From Rhodococcus sp. Leaf278 (GTDB lineage: Bacteria > Actinomycetota > Actinomycetes > Mycobacteriales > Mycobacteriaceae): a DNA stretch of 64,000 bases. Positions 41,585-50,428 of this stretch are shown here, one piece after another. Position numbers and translations under genes: made by a program. Under the pieces are notes generated by a model. That model was given only the letters and a program-made list of their open reading frames with translations. It was not told the origin of the DNA and ran no database searches. Within the stretch, counting starts at the first letter, position 1; each line of letters begins with the position of its first letter. The DNA is taken from assembly GCF_001426085.1 (NCBI RefSeq), contig NZ_LMRR01000006.1:104630-168629 (forward strand), read 5' to 3'.

Positions 41585-42484
41585 ATGACCGATGTTCAGA
41601 ACGTGACCGTATTCGGAACCGGAGTGCTCGGTTCGCAGATCATGATGCAGGCTGCCTACCACGGAAAAACCGTTGTGGGATACGACATTTCCGACGAACT
41701 ACTTGCCAAGCTGCCGGATCGCTGGGAATGGATGCGCGGATACTACAAGCGTGACCTGAAGACTTTCGACGAGGCGCGATTCGACGAGGCCATCGAATCC
41801 ATCACGACCACCACCAGCGTCGCCGAGGCCGTTTCGGACGCCGACCTGGTGATCGAAGCAGTCCCGGAGGATCTCGACCTGAAGAAGAAGGTCTGGTCGG
41901 ATATCGGCGCGTCCGCTCCGCCGAAAACTATCTTCGTGACCAACTCGTCGTCGCTACTACCCAGCAGTTTTGCCGAGGCCACCGGTCGGCCGGAAAAGTT
42001 TCTTGCATTGCACTTCGCCAATCTCGTGTGGCGGTACAACACCGGTGAGGTGATGGCAACTGCTGCAACGGATCCTGCCTACTTCGATGTCATATTGAAC
42101 TTTGCTTCGGAGATCGGTCTCGTTCCTGTTCCGGTCCGAAAGGAAATTCCGGGATACGTGCTGAACAGTCTGCTGATCCCGCTGCTGCAAGCGGGAGCCA
42201 ACCTGTACGTCGGCGGGGTGGCCAATCCGGCAGACATCGACAACGTGTGGCGCATAGCCACCGGGGCACCCGCCGGTCCGTTCCAGATATACGACACCGT
42301 CGGCTTCAACGTCGCAGCACACATCGCGCGCGCACACGGTGGCGAGGATCAGGTCAAATTTGCCGACATACTGCAAAAGGGTATCGACGCGGGAAAGACC
42401 GGTCTCGGGGACGGTGAAGGCTTCTACACGTACGACTCCGACGGCCAGCGACTCGATGCTGTCGAGTCGTGGAACATCAACTGA
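41585..42484 (+). CDS. 3-hydroxyacyl-CoA dehydrogenase family protein
   Basis: A 299-residue NAD-dependent dehydrogenase. The Rossmann motif is VTVFGTGVLGSQIMMQAAYHGKTVVGYD; DADLVIEAVPEDLDLKKKVW and FVTNSSSLLPSSFAEATGRPEKFLALHFANLVW carry the conserved Ser/Asn and His active-site context. The C-terminal helical domain ends DGEGFYTYDSDG (G-x-G-F-Y). It oxidises 3-hydroxyacyl-CoA or a related hydroxy acid. The usual H-F-x-N-P is H-F-A-N-L-V-W here, so the substrate pocket may differ. It stands alone between a dienelactone hydrolase gene and a convergent hydrolase gene. Confidence 0.87.
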   Translation: MTDVQNVTVFGTGVLGSQIMMQAAYHGKTVVGYDISDELLAKLPDRWEWMRGYYKRDLKTFDEARFDEAIESITTTTSVAEAVSDADLVIEAVPEDLDLKKKVWSDIGASAPPKTIFVTNSSSLLPSSFAEATGRPEKFLALHFANLVWRYNTGEVMATAATDPAYFDVILNFASEIGLVPVPVRKEIPGYVLNSLLIPLLQAGANLYVGGVANPADIDNVWRIATGAPAGPFQIYDTVGFNVAAHIARAHGGEDQVKFADILQKGIDAGKTGLGDGEGFYTYDSDGQRLDAVESWNIN

Positions 42485-42502
42485 ATCGCTCGACCCCGCC
42501 TG

Positions 42503-43255
42503 TCAGAGGTACGGATCCGCCCAGGCGCTGATGATCCGACCGGCACGAGCTGCTTGATTCTTGCCGGTGAGAAGGTGATTGGCCCCCTCGAGCGAAACGA
42601 AGCTCCGGGGGTGGCGGGCGGCCTGGAAGATCTCGCTGGCGTTGTCGATCCCTACCGTGTTGTCGGTGGGGGAGTGCATGACGAGCAGCGGTCTCCGCAG
42701 GGTGGTGATGCGCTCGCGCAAGTCAGCTTTGCGGACGTCGTCGACGAACTGTCGTTTGAGGGTGAGCGCTTTGCCGCCGGCGTGGAACGGCGCTTCGCCC
42801 TCCTCCTGGATCCGGTGGATGAGTGCGTCGTAGTTGTGCTCGACGTGCGCGGGCTGAAACGGGGCGGCGACGATGGCGACTGCTTCGACCGTCGGACAGT
42901 CGTGCGCCGCAGCAATGGCCGCCGAGCCGCCGAAGGAATGGCCGACGAGCAACTTCACCTCGCGACCGGTCGCGTTCATGAACTCGACGGCCTTGACGGT
43001 GTCGTGCACCTTGTTCGAGAACGAACCGTCGCCCCAGTCGCCCTCGGAGTGACCCAGACCGAGATTGTCGAAGCGAAGCATTCCGATGCCGTCGGCCGCG
43101 AGCTGCTTGCACATTCGGTTCGCCGCCGGGCAGTCCTTGCCCAGCGTGAAACCGTGAGCGAATACGCCCCACCCTCGCGCCTCACCCTCGGGAACATCGA
43201 CCACGCCGGCCAGGGTCGGTCCGGTAGCGCTGGGAAAGGTGACCTGTTCCGACAT
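42503..43255 (-). CDS. alpha/beta hydrolase
   Basis: A 250-residue hydrolase of the type often fused to OsmC domains. GVFAHGFTLGKDCPAANRMCKQLA, then LGLGHSEGDWGDGSFSN, the nucleophile elbow LVGHSFGGSAAIAAAH (G-H-S-F-G-G), the acid region MHSPTDNTVGIDNA and the His in LEGANHLLTGKNQAAR. It is only the hydrolase half; no OsmC partner is adjacent. Substrate unknown, probably an ester or thioester. The ATG at 43255 (MSEQVTF) is preferred to one eight codons upstream. It lies 97 bp past the PucR-type regulator on the same strand. Confidence 0.86.
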   Translation of the reverse strand: MSEQVTFPSATGPTLAGVVDVPEGEARGWGVFAHGFTLGKDCPAANRMCKQLAADGIGMLRFDNLGLGHSEGDWGDGSFSNKVHDTVKAVEFMNATGREVKLLVGHSFGGSAAIAAAHDCPTVEAVAIVAAPFQPAHVEHNYDALIHRIQEEGEAPFHAGGKALTLKRQFVDDVRKADLRERITTLRRPLLVMHSPTDNTVGIDNASEIFQAARHPRSFVSLEGANHLLTGKNQAARAGRIISAWADPYL

Positions 43256-43351
43256 ACCGGTCATCCTAGGATCGACCACTCCAGCTCGAGCAATCAGGCA
43301 CGGTCGCGTGTGCGCATGATCACCGACGACGCTGGGTTCAGCCGAGCCGGG

Positions 43352-44554
43352 TCAACCGAGTTGGCGTAGTTGGATCGCGGTGTCCAGTGCCAGTCGATGC
43401 CACGCCGAACGCGGATCCCGACCGGTCAATTGCTGAGCCCGCCGCAACCGATAGCGCAACGTCTGCGGGTGCACCTGCAGACGGGTGGCAGCGGCCGTCG
43501 CTGTCCCGGTGGAGATGAAGGCCGAAAGACCTTGCAGAATATGTTCGTTCGCCGCCTCGGTCAGCGGACCGAGCACGCTACGCACCACCTCGTACGTGTT
43601 CGCTGTGGGGCGCGCTGTCAACAGTGCCAGTAGTTGCCCGTCGCCGTGATCGAGCAATGCGCGGTCGTCGAACGCGTGATCCGGTGCGGTGTCGAGCGCT
43701 TCCGAGGCGAGTCGCCACGAACTACTGATACCGGTAATGGTCGATTTTTCCACCAAGCATCCACGCAGCCGCAGATCTCGACACGCGAGGTCGGCCTCGG
43801 TGCGGTGGATCGATGGTGGCAGCAGCACGATCGCGCGATGCTCGTGCCGAGTAACCAGGTGGCTCCGCTGACCGGACGTCGCGGTGCGGTCCGGTGGAAC
43901 GAGTCCCACTGCGAGAACTAGCGATTCGACGGTGTCGTCGGACATGGGCCGACCCGGATCGGCAGATTGCACCACGAGCAGGTTCGGGTGTGTGGGCAGC
44001 TTCAGGTCGAGTTCGCGAGTACGGTCCGACACCGTCCCGGGTGAGTTGTGTCTGGCAGCCAGCAAGTCGTCGAGCAACGCGGCGTGCGCCTGCGCACGGT
44101 TGGATGTGAGCTGTTCGCGCGCAACGACGTACGCGCCGATGATCTCCTCGGAGATGGCATCGATGGCGTCGAGCACGCCGAGGCCGAGTTCGGCGATGTC
44201 CGGTGGGTCGAGTACATCCAGATACTCGGTTGTGACGTGCCGAACGAACACGCTCGACGCAACTCGATACGCGCGCAGCACATCGGCCAGTGGCCGACCG
44301 TCTGCGGCGCGCGCGGAACCTATTGCTCGGAATCTCTTGTGGTCACGGTCGTCGATCGTCCGATCGCCGTGTGCCCACAGGGCCATCAAACGCCTCAGTG
44401 ACCAATACGCGATGGCCTCGACATCGGCCAACTGTGCACCCTGCAGTGATCGGTAGACCGGGATCGCGTCGCGAATCGCGTGTACGGCGGATGCGACGAC
44501 GGGGCCCAGCTCCGATTCGATCTTCGCGACGACGGCGACCCGCGCTGGGTACAT
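43352..44554 (-). CDS. PucR/CdaR-type transcriptional regulator
   Basis: A 400-residue regulator. An N-terminal helical sensor region, a middle GGDEF-like degenerate domain (LVVQSADPGRPMSDD, HEHRAIVLLPP), and a C-terminal helix-turn-helix of the PucR type (GTATAAATRLQVHPQTLRYRLRRAQQLTGRDPRSAWHRLALDTAIQL). Such regulators usually activate a neighbouring catabolic gene. The ATG at 44554 follows GGAGG; an earlier ATG at 44572 is possible. It is divergent from the KstD-like flavoprotein gene, with a 17-bp palindrome in between, so it likely controls that operon. Confidence 0.88.
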   Translation of the reverse strand: MYPARVAVVAKIESELGPVVASAVHAIRDAIPVYRSLQGAQLADVEAIAYWSLRRLMALWAHGDRTIDDRDHKRFRAIGSARAADGRPLADVLRAYRVASSVFVRHVTTEYLDVLDPPDIAELGLGVLDAIDAISEEIIGAYVVAREQLTSNRAQAHAALLDDLLAARHNSPGTVSDRTRELDLKLPTHPNLLVVQSADPGRPMSDDTVESLVLAVGLVPPDRTATSGQRSHLVTRHEHRAIVLLPPSIHRTEADLACRDLRLRGCLVEKSTITGISSSWRLASEALDTAPDHAFDDRALLDHGDGQLLALLTARPTANTYEVVRSVLGPLTEAANEHILQGLSAFISTGTATAAATRLQVHPQTLRYRLRRAQQLTGRDPRSAWHRLALDTAIQLRQLG

Positions 44555-44573
44555 CGATCCACCTCCCCACATT

Positions 44574-44590
44574 TTGTCAGTATCTGATAA
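44574..44590. promoter_or_regulatory. palindromic operator between PucR-type regulator and flavoprotein genes
   Basis: TTGTCAG-TAT-CTGATAA is a 17-bp near-perfect palindrome, one mismatched pair, 20 bp before the regulator start and 94 bp before the flavoprotein start, inside a short AT-richer stretch. It is the natural candidate binding site of the PucR-type regulator. Confidence 0.55.
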
Positions 44591-44683
44591 ATCGTATAGT
44601 CATTCGAGTCGATTTCCTTGAGTTCCGGCGGCGACGACAGCACAGTCGAGGGAGACATCCGGGTCGAGCAGAAGAGTGGGGCA

Positions 44684-46348
44684 ATGGACGCAGACGTGAT
44701 CGTGGTGGGCGCAGGCTTGGCCGGACTGGTGGCAACCGCCGAATTGGCCGACGCAGGAAAGCGTGTGCTCCTCCTCGACCAGGAGCCCGAGCAGAATCTG
44801 GGCGGACAGGCGTTCTGGTCACTCGGCGGGCTGTTCATGGTCGACACTCCGGAACAGCGACGCATGGGTATCAAAGATTCGGCCGAACTGGCCTGGCAGG
44901 ACTGGCTCGGCACCGCGACATTCGACCGCGGTATCGACGATCCCGCCGGCGAGGATTACTGGGGTCACCAGTGGGCGCGGGCCTACCTCGATTTCGCGGC
45001 GGGAGAGAAGCGGTCCTGGCTGCACGCCCAGGGCGTGCGGTGGGTTCCCATCGTCGGCTGGGCCGAACGCGGCGGATACCTCGCCGACGGCCACGGGAAC
45101 TCGGTTCCACGCTTCCACTTGACCTGGGGCACCGGGCCGGGTGTCGTCGCACCGTTCGAGCGCCGCGTCCGCGAAGCCGCCGACAAAGGGCTGGTGCGCT
45201 TCGGTTTTCGTCATCGGGTCGACGAGTTCGTCGTCAGCGCAGGGGTGGTCGAGGGTGTGCGCGGCGCAATTCTCGAGCCCAGCGAAGCGGAGCGCGGTGC
45301 GGGCAGTACTCGCGTCGAGGTAGGAGAGTTCGAGTTGCGCGCCGGTGCGGTGCTCGTCACTGCAGGTGGCATCGGAGCGAATCACGATCTGGTGCGAGAG
45401 AATTGGCCGGCTCGTCTGGGAACGGCTCCGAAATCTTTGATCTCGGGAGTCCCCGAACACGTGGACGGCCGCATGCTCGGTATCACCGAGAAGGTCGGCG
45501 GTCGTCTGGTCAACAAGGACCGGATGTGGCACTACACCGAGGGCATCAAGAACTGGAACCCGATCTGGAAGAACCATGGAATCAGGATCATTCCAGGACC
45601 GTCGTCCATGTGGTTCGATGCGCGTGGCCGCCGCTTCCCGGCTCCCAACTTCCCGGGCTTCGACACCCTCGGAACATTGAAAGCCATCCAGGACAGCGGT
45701 TTCGAGTACTCGTGGTTCGTCCTCACCCAGAAGATCATCGAGAAGGAATTTGCGCTGTCGGGATCGGAGCAGAACCCGGACATCACCGGCAAGAACCTCA
45801 AGCTCGTACTCGGCCGAGTCTTGCCCGGTGCCAGTGAACCGGTCGAGGCGTTCAAGAAGAACGGCGAGGATTTTGTTGTCGCCGACACCATCGGTGAACT
45901 CGTGCAGGGAATGAACAAGGTCGCCGGCGAGGACCTGATCGACCTGGTGGACTTGCGCCGGCAGATCGAGGCTCGCGACCGTGAAGTCGACAATCCGTTC
46001 ACCAAGGACCTGCAGGTCTCCGCGATTCACAATTCCCGTCGTTCGCGCGGGGAGCGCATCGCGCGTACTGCGTCTCTGCACAAGATTCTCGATCCCAAAT
46101 CGGGGCCGTTGATTGCGGTGCGATTGAACATCATCACCCGAAAGACGTTGGGCGGAATCCAAACCGACCTTCAGGGCCGCGTTCTCGACAGCGAGGGGCA
46201 GGCGATCGAGGGGTTGTGGGCGGCAGGCGAGATTGCCGGATTCGGCGGTGGAGGAGTGCACGGATATCGCTCCCTGGAGGGAACGTTTCTGGGCGGGTGC
46301 ATCTTCGGGGGCCGCCAAGCCGGGCGTGCGCTCGCGGCGCAGGCGTGA
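44684..46348 (+). CDS. FAD-binding dehydrogenase, KstD / fumarate-reductase-like
   Basis: A 554-residue flavoprotein. The N-terminal dinucleotide motif is VIVVGAGLAGLVATAELADAGKRVLLLD; a large middle catalytic domain and the terminal segment EIAGFGGGGVHGYRSLEGTFLGGCIFGG complete the FAD site. It belongs to the group near ketosteroid Delta1-dehydrogenases and the mycobacterial protein Rv0785; the steroid-specific residues of KstD are not clearly recognisable, so the substrate is open. The ATG at 44684 is used. It is followed by a metallo-hydrolase gene overlapping by four bases and faces a PucR-type regulator. Confidence 0.87.
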   Translation: MDADVIVVGAGLAGLVATAELADAGKRVLLLDQEPEQNLGGQAFWSLGGLFMVDTPEQRRMGIKDSAELAWQDWLGTATFDRGIDDPAGEDYWGHQWARAYLDFAAGEKRSWLHAQGVRWVPIVGWAERGGYLADGHGNSVPRFHLTWGTGPGVVAPFERRVREAADKGLVRFGFRHRVDEFVVSAGVVEGVRGAILEPSEAERGAGSTRVEVGEFELRAGAVLVTAGGIGANHDLVRENWPARLGTAPKSLISGVPEHVDGRMLGITEKVGGRLVNKDRMWHYTEGIKNWNPIWKNHGIRIIPGPSSMWFDARGRRFPAPNFPGFDTLGTLKAIQDSGFEYSWFVLTQKIIEKEFALSGSEQNPDITGKNLKLVLGRVLPGASEPVEAFKKNGEDFVVADTIGELVQGMNKVAGEDLIDLVDLRRQIEARDREVDNPFTKDLQVSAIHNSRRSRGERIARTASLHKILDPKSGPLIAVRLNIITRKTLGGIQTDLQGRVLDSEGQAIEGLWAAGEIAGFGGGGVHGYRSLEGTFLGGCIFGGRQAGRALAAQA

Positions 46349-47292
46349 CGGTGTTCCGACGCCTCGGTCGGCCCCCACTGCCGGGCCCGTCGGAGATCGC
46401 CACCACCGCTTCGGCCACTCCTCGCTCGCCGGTGACGGTGTCCTTTCTCGGTGTCAGCACGGTCTTGTTCGACGACGGCGAATCCGCAATTCTCACCGAT
46501 GGGTTCTTCTCGCGCCCCTCGTTGGCGAAAACCCTTGTGTTGCCGCTTCGCTCCGACATGCAACGCATCGACGCTGCCTTGCGCAGAGCAGGAATCACCT
46601 CGCTCGACGCTGTGCTGTGTGCCCATTCGCATTTCGATCACGCACTCGATTCAGCGGCGGTGGCTCGGATGACCGGGGCGGTTCTGGTCGGTGGTTCCTC
46701 GACCGGTTTCATCGGGCGGGGTTCGGACCTACCCGACGACCGAATCGTCGTGGTGGAGAACGGTAGAACGACCGAGCATGGAAATTTCGCCGTCACCTTC
46801 GTCGAATCCGCGCACTCTCATCCGGATCGGGCGCACGGGGAGATCGAGCGACCACTGAGCCAGCCCGCACGAGCGCGCGAATATCGGTGCGGCGAGGCGT
46901 GGTCGATGCTGATGAACCACATGCCCAGTGGCCGGACCGCACTCGTCCACAGCAGCGCAGGTTTCCGGGTCGGCATGCTAGACGGAAGCCACGCCGACGT
47001 GGCCTACCTGTCGATAGGCCAACTCGGCCGGCAATCGCGCGCGTTCATCGAGCAGTACTGGCGCGAGACGGTTTCGGCGGTCGGAGCCCGACGGGTGGTT
47101 CTGACGCACTGGGACAACTTCTTTCGACCTGTGCACAAGCCCCTGCACGCACTCCCGTACGCCTTCGACGATATGCCCGCCTCGATCGCTGTGCTGAACG
47201 ACTGCGCGCGAAGAGACGGAATTGTCCTCGAGCTACCGACGCTGTGGCGACGCGGCGACCCGTGGGCCCGAGGGACGCGTCAGTCCGTCTGA
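46345..47292 (+). CDS. metallo-beta-lactamase fold hydrolase
   Basis: A 315-residue hydrolase. The metal motif is CAHSHFDHA with His94, His96, Asp98 and His99; further ligands are in SAHSHPDRAHGE and the final TLTHWDNFF region. The arrangement resembles UlaG-like metal-dependent hydrolases. The GTG start overlaps the flavoprotein stop as GTGA, so the two are co-translated. The substrate may be a lactone or cyclic product of the flavoprotein, an inference. Its last 13 bases overlap those of the convergent hydrolase gene. Confidence 0.85.
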   Translation: MTVFRRLGRPPLPGPSEIATTASATPRSPVTVSFLGVSTVLFDDGESAILTDGFFSRPSLAKTLVLPLRSDMQRIDAALRRAGITSLDAVLCAHSHFDHALDSAAVARMTGAVLVGGSSTGFIGRGSDLPDDRIVVVENGRTTEHGNFAVTFVESAHSHPDRAHGEIERPLSQPARAREYRCGEAWSMLMNHMPSGRTALVHSSAGFRVGMLDGSHADVAYLSIGQLGRQSRAFIEQYWRETVSAVGARRVVLTHWDNFFRPVHKPLHALPYAFDDMPASIAVLNDCARRDGIVLELPTLWRRGDPWARGTRQSV

Positions 47293-48044
47293 TCCTCGAT
47301 CGACTCGACGATCAACCGCGCACACAGAGCCGGGTCGTCGATCATCGGAACATGGCCGACGTCCGGTGCGGTGACGAACCGGGCCCGGGGCAGGCGCTGT
47401 CGGGCAATGGGGACGAACTCTGCCGGCGGAAAGATGCGATCGTGAGCCGCCCACGAGACGGTGATCGGGCAGGGCAGCTCGAGCAGCGGGTCCATGCTTT
47501 CACGAGTGTTCAATAATTCGTACGCTGCGTCGCACCCGACGAGATCTCGAAACGATCGAACGGCCTGCTGCGGCGTCATGCGGTCTCCGTGAACTGCGAT
47601 GTCGCGCATTGTAATTCGGCGAGCAAGCCCGAAATTCATCAGCGCTGGGGCGAGGTGACGAGTCGCGTCGGCCAATCTCTTGGTACGGATCAAGGTGGCT
47701 CGACTCGCGCCCGGCTTTTCGTCCTTCTTCCACAGTCCTGCAGGTGAGAATGCACAGACCGAACGCGCGCGTCCCCGTCTCGCCAGCTCGACGGCCATCC
47801 ATCCGCCCATCGAATTTCCGGCGATGTGTACTGCATCGAGTCCGCGCGAGTCGAGTTCGCGTTCTGCAGCATCGGTGACGGCAGCAATGGTGGCTGCGCC
47901 GGCGAGCGTCGGGCCGCCACGATGACCGGCCGCGGTGGGAGCAATGACGTCGAACCGTTCGGCGAGCAACGGTACGACGTCGTCCCACGCAGCTCCCGAC
48001 ATGGTGACGCCGTGCAGCAACATCAAGGCCGGTTTTGTCCTCAT
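47280..48044 (-). CDS. alpha/beta hydrolase
   Basis: A 254-residue classical alpha/beta hydrolase. ALMLLHGVTMSGAAWDDVVPLL carries the HG oxyanion motif, HIAGNSMGGWMAVELA the nucleophile Ser (G-N-S-M-G-G), the acid is in SWAAHDRIFPPAEF, and the His in APDVGHVPMIDDP. It looks like a C-C bond hydrolase or epoxide-hydrolase-like family member with an unknown substrate. The ATG at 48044 overlaps the stop of the upstream secreted hydrolase by four bases, so they form an operon. The long frame upstream is the antisense of that gene. Confidence 0.86.
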   Translation of the reverse strand: MRTKPALMLLHGVTMSGAAWDDVVPLLAERFDVIAPTAAGHRGGPTLAGAATIAAVTDAAERELDSRGLDAVHIAGNSMGGWMAVELARRGRARSVCAFSPAGLWKKDEKPGASRATLIRTKRLADATRHLAPALMNFGLARRITMRDIAVHGDRMTPQQAVRSFRDLVGCDAAYELLNTRESMDPLLELPCPITVSWAAHDRIFPPAEFVPIARQRLPRARFVTAPDVGHVPMIDDPALCARLIVESIEDQTD

Positions 48045-49756
48045 CGGCTGAACGCTGCCAGGCGAGTCGACACTTGCTCCGGTAAACCGTCGTTCTGCTT
48101 CTGCGCCGCCGTCAGGACGTCGAGATGGTTGTATCCGTGCAGCGTGATCGGAACGTCGTTCGGGCTGTCGGACGCACCCAGATCCAGGCCACCGTCGCCT
48201 TGCAGGGTCAGCACGGGGTTGCGGCTCACGCCGTCGCGGTGGAGGTAGTGGGCGGCAATCGACGGCGAGGTCGGTTGCCCCAGATCGGTGGTGATAGCCG
48301 TCGGGAAGTACCACTCGGTGAAGTCCAGGGGTGGTTCGCTCAGGCTCCGCGCGATCTGCGAGATGGAGGTGACCTCCTTCGAAGGATCGGTGTAGTCGTT
48401 CGGGGTCATCTCGTCGTAGTCCTGCCAGGTGTAGACGACGGACGGATCTCCATAGCTCGTCGGTGCCGCCTTGCGGTCGCTGCCGAAGAGCTGGCCGAGA
48501 AACGGAATCGTGGCGATCACTTGGTTGGGCATCGGGAAGTACTTGTCCTGAACGGGGCCGCCGCCGATGAAGCCGACGCTCGTCTGCAGAAACCCGAGTG
48601 GCTGGGAATTGTCGTCGAGCAGAGCGCCGACAACTGCGTCGTTGGTCGCGTACAACGTCCGGACGTCGGGTCGACCGGTGGCGGCCATCAGCGGGTCCTT
48701 CGACAGCAAGGTTCGTAGTGTCGTGTCGAAATTGAGGCTGTGCGGAAGTCGGTCCACGATGTCGTTGATTCCGGTCGGGTTCAATCGCGCGGCAAGCCCC
48801 GCCATCGCCAGGAGATTCGTGGTCTCCGGATTGATGACGGCCGGGAGCCGCGTCACGGGATACACGTCTGTCAGCGCGCCCGACGCAGCCTCGAGTGGGG
48901 CGGCGAGTGAGGGCGGAACCTCGGGAATCTCGAAGTTCCTGACGGGATTCGGTGGACCGGCCTTGATCACGGTGTCCAGGGCGAAATACCCTGAGCACTG
49001 GTTGTATCCGATGTCGTCGGTGGTCGCCGGGTTGCCGTCGAAATCCCAGTTCGCGAAGTAGCCGGTCAGAAACCCGCCCAGTGAATGTCCGCCGCAGAGC
49101 ACCTTCTGCTTGCGAACGGCCTGATCGGGAAACTCGAGACGAAGCACGTCGTATTGGTCGCGCATGGTCTGCGCCAGCCCTTGGTCTTTCAACCATGCGG
49201 TGCCGACACCGTCTGCGTATCCGGCGAAGGTTCGGCCGTCGGCGGTGCCCCCACCGAAGTAGTAGTCGGTGGCGATGTCGAGGTCGTTCGCGGCGAGGGC
49301 GGCCTGCGTTCCGGTGTGATCCTCCAGGCAGTTCGAGCGACGGTCGAGAGCCCAGAATTCGATGTGTCTGCCCTCGGCGTCGGCTGCGGCGACGGTGTTG
49401 CGGGCAACCGACTCGAAGGCACCCGCACCCTCGAAAATCCCGGGTTGCGCTACCAGCACTCGGTCGGCGTCTTCTGAATCCTCGGGACCGTCCGCAGCGC
49501 GGTATCGCAGATACGAGAGTCGATCGCATTCCGCCGGGTGTGGGCCGAAGTCGGCCGGGAGCGGTGCGTCCAGACCGACGACCGTCGCCACGACACCGGT
49601 GACGGGTGACGAAGACTCGATCCTCCGTTCGGTGCGGCCCGTCATCGACTCGGCAGCGACTGATGGCGGTACCGCCACAGCAACCGATATCACCAGTGCA
49701 GCGCACACAGTTGGACCTACGAACGAGCGCAGCACATGGTCCGCAAGATTTGTCAT
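48041..49756 (-). CDS. secreted alpha/beta hydrolase
   Basis: A 571-residue exported protein. The signal peptide contains SFVGPTVCAALVISVAVAVPPSVAAES and is probably cut near residue 36. The nucleophile is Ser225 in CGGHSLGGFLTGYFANWDF (G-H-S-L-G-G). Several cysteines occur in the mature part. The length and the DHTGTQAALAANDLDIATDYYFGGG region are features of large actinobacterial secreted hydrolases of unknown substrate. The catalytic His may be in LHGYNHLDVLTA near the end. The ATG at 49756 follows a GGTGGGGG site; another ATG lies four codons upstream. The cytoplasmic hydrolase follows with a four-base overlap. Confidence 0.83.
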   Translation of the reverse strand: MTNLADHVLRSFVGPTVCAALVISVAVAVPPSVAAESMTGRTERRIESSSPVTGVVATVVGLDAPLPADFGPHPAECDRLSYLRYRAADGPEDSEDADRVLVAQPGIFEGAGAFESVARNTVAAADAEGRHIEFWALDRRSNCLEDHTGTQAALAANDLDIATDYYFGGGTADGRTFAGYADGVGTAWLKDQGLAQTMRDQYDVLRLEFPDQAVRKQKVLCGGHSLGGFLTGYFANWDFDGNPATTDDIGYNQCSGYFALDTVIKAGPPNPVRNFEIPEVPPSLAAPLEAASGALTDVYPVTRLPAVINPETTNLLAMAGLAARLNPTGINDIVDRLPHSLNFDTTLRTLLSKDPLMAATGRPDVRTLYATNDAVVGALLDDNSQPLGFLQTSVGFIGGGPVQDKYFPMPNQVIATIPFLGQLFGSDRKAAPTSYGDPSVVYTWQDYDEMTPNDYTDPSKEVTSISQIARSLSEPPLDFTEWYFPTAITTDLGQPTSPSIAAHYLHRDGVSRNPVLTLQGDGGLDLGASDSPNDVPITLHGYNHLDVLTAAQKQNDGLPEQVSTRLAAFSR

Positions 49757-49832
49757 GGCCCCCACCATCGGAACGAGATCGACGTGCGTCTGGGAACCTA
49801 GCACCGAACCGTGCGATGGGGGGCGCAATCGG

Positions 49833-50225
49833 TTACAGGTCGTCGAGGGTGACCAGGCCGTCCTGCAGTGCTCTCGCGACCAGCGACGCTTTGGTGGGTG
49901 CGGCCCGACCGACCCCGGCATATTTCGCGCGAATACGGGACAGATGAGTGTTGACCGTACCCAGCGCGATATGCAGGACCGCGCACACTTCTTGCTTGGA
50001 GTCGCAACGCAACCAGGCACCCAGGACCGCGATTTCGCGCGTGGTCAAACCCGGATCAGCGAACTCGGCCGGCACCCGAGGCTTCTCGGTGCCGGGGTTT
50101 GCGGTGGTTCGTGAGCGGACCGTCGACGCGCTTCGACGAGGCGCAAATCGATGTGACGGGTGCATCGGCGCACCGGACGCACTGTCGAGCGTCGTGGTCG
50201 TCGCACCCGTGTTCGTGTTCCGCAT
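49833..50225 (-). CDS. LuxR-type helix-turn-helix protein
   Basis: A 130-residue protein. The first ~55 residues are basic and probably disordered. Residues ~60-125 form a LuxR/GerE DNA-binding domain: LTTREIAVLGAWLRCDSKQEVCAVLHIALGTVNTHLSRIRAKYAGVGR. There is no receiver or sensor domain, so it may act as a stand-alone regulator or bind a partner. It precedes the secreted-hydrolase gene by 76 bp on the same strand and may regulate it. The first ATG at 50225 is used; 50165 (MHPSHRF) is an alternative. Confidence 0.8.
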   Translation of the reverse strand: MRNTNTGATTTTLDSASGAPMHPSHRFAPRRSASTVRSRTTANPGTEKPRVPAEFADPGLTTREIAVLGAWLRCDSKQEVCAVLHIALGTVNTHLSRIRAKYAGVGRAAPTKASLVARALQDGLVTLDDL

Positions 50226-50284
50226 GGCATCCGACCCCCGTTGTCGTCTTGGGTGTTTCGCTCATCCGACCACGCCGCAAAATA

Positions 50285-50428
50285 TGAAACAACACCATTG
50301 TGTTCGAGGATCGACCCCTAATTGGACATTGATATCCATCAAACTTTATGTAGCTATAAAGAATTGCCTGACATGCGTATTGCTATAGTCGTCCATCCAC
50401 CAGATCGAACATCCGTAGGCGGCTGTCG
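50285..50428. promoter_or_regulatory. AT-rich intergenic promoter region
   Basis: The stretch between the LuxR-type and tandem TetR genes is clearly AT-richer than its surroundings (for example ATATGAAACAACACC and AAACTTTATGTAGC). It holds an interrupted palindrome TTGAT-ATCC-ATCAA at 50329-50342. It probably carries divergent promoters. No gene is visible. Confidence 0.5.

Noticed and set aside
48045..49706. Frame extension making the small hydrolase an 808-residue protein.
   Set aside because: The extension is an out-of-frame shadow of the secreted hydrolase; the ATGA overlap at 48041-48044 defines the real start.
50285..50389. A 34-codon frame (MKQHHCVRG...) in the AT-rich gap before the tandem TetR gene.
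   Set aside because: There is no ribosome site and the residue mix looks random; probably part of the promoter region.
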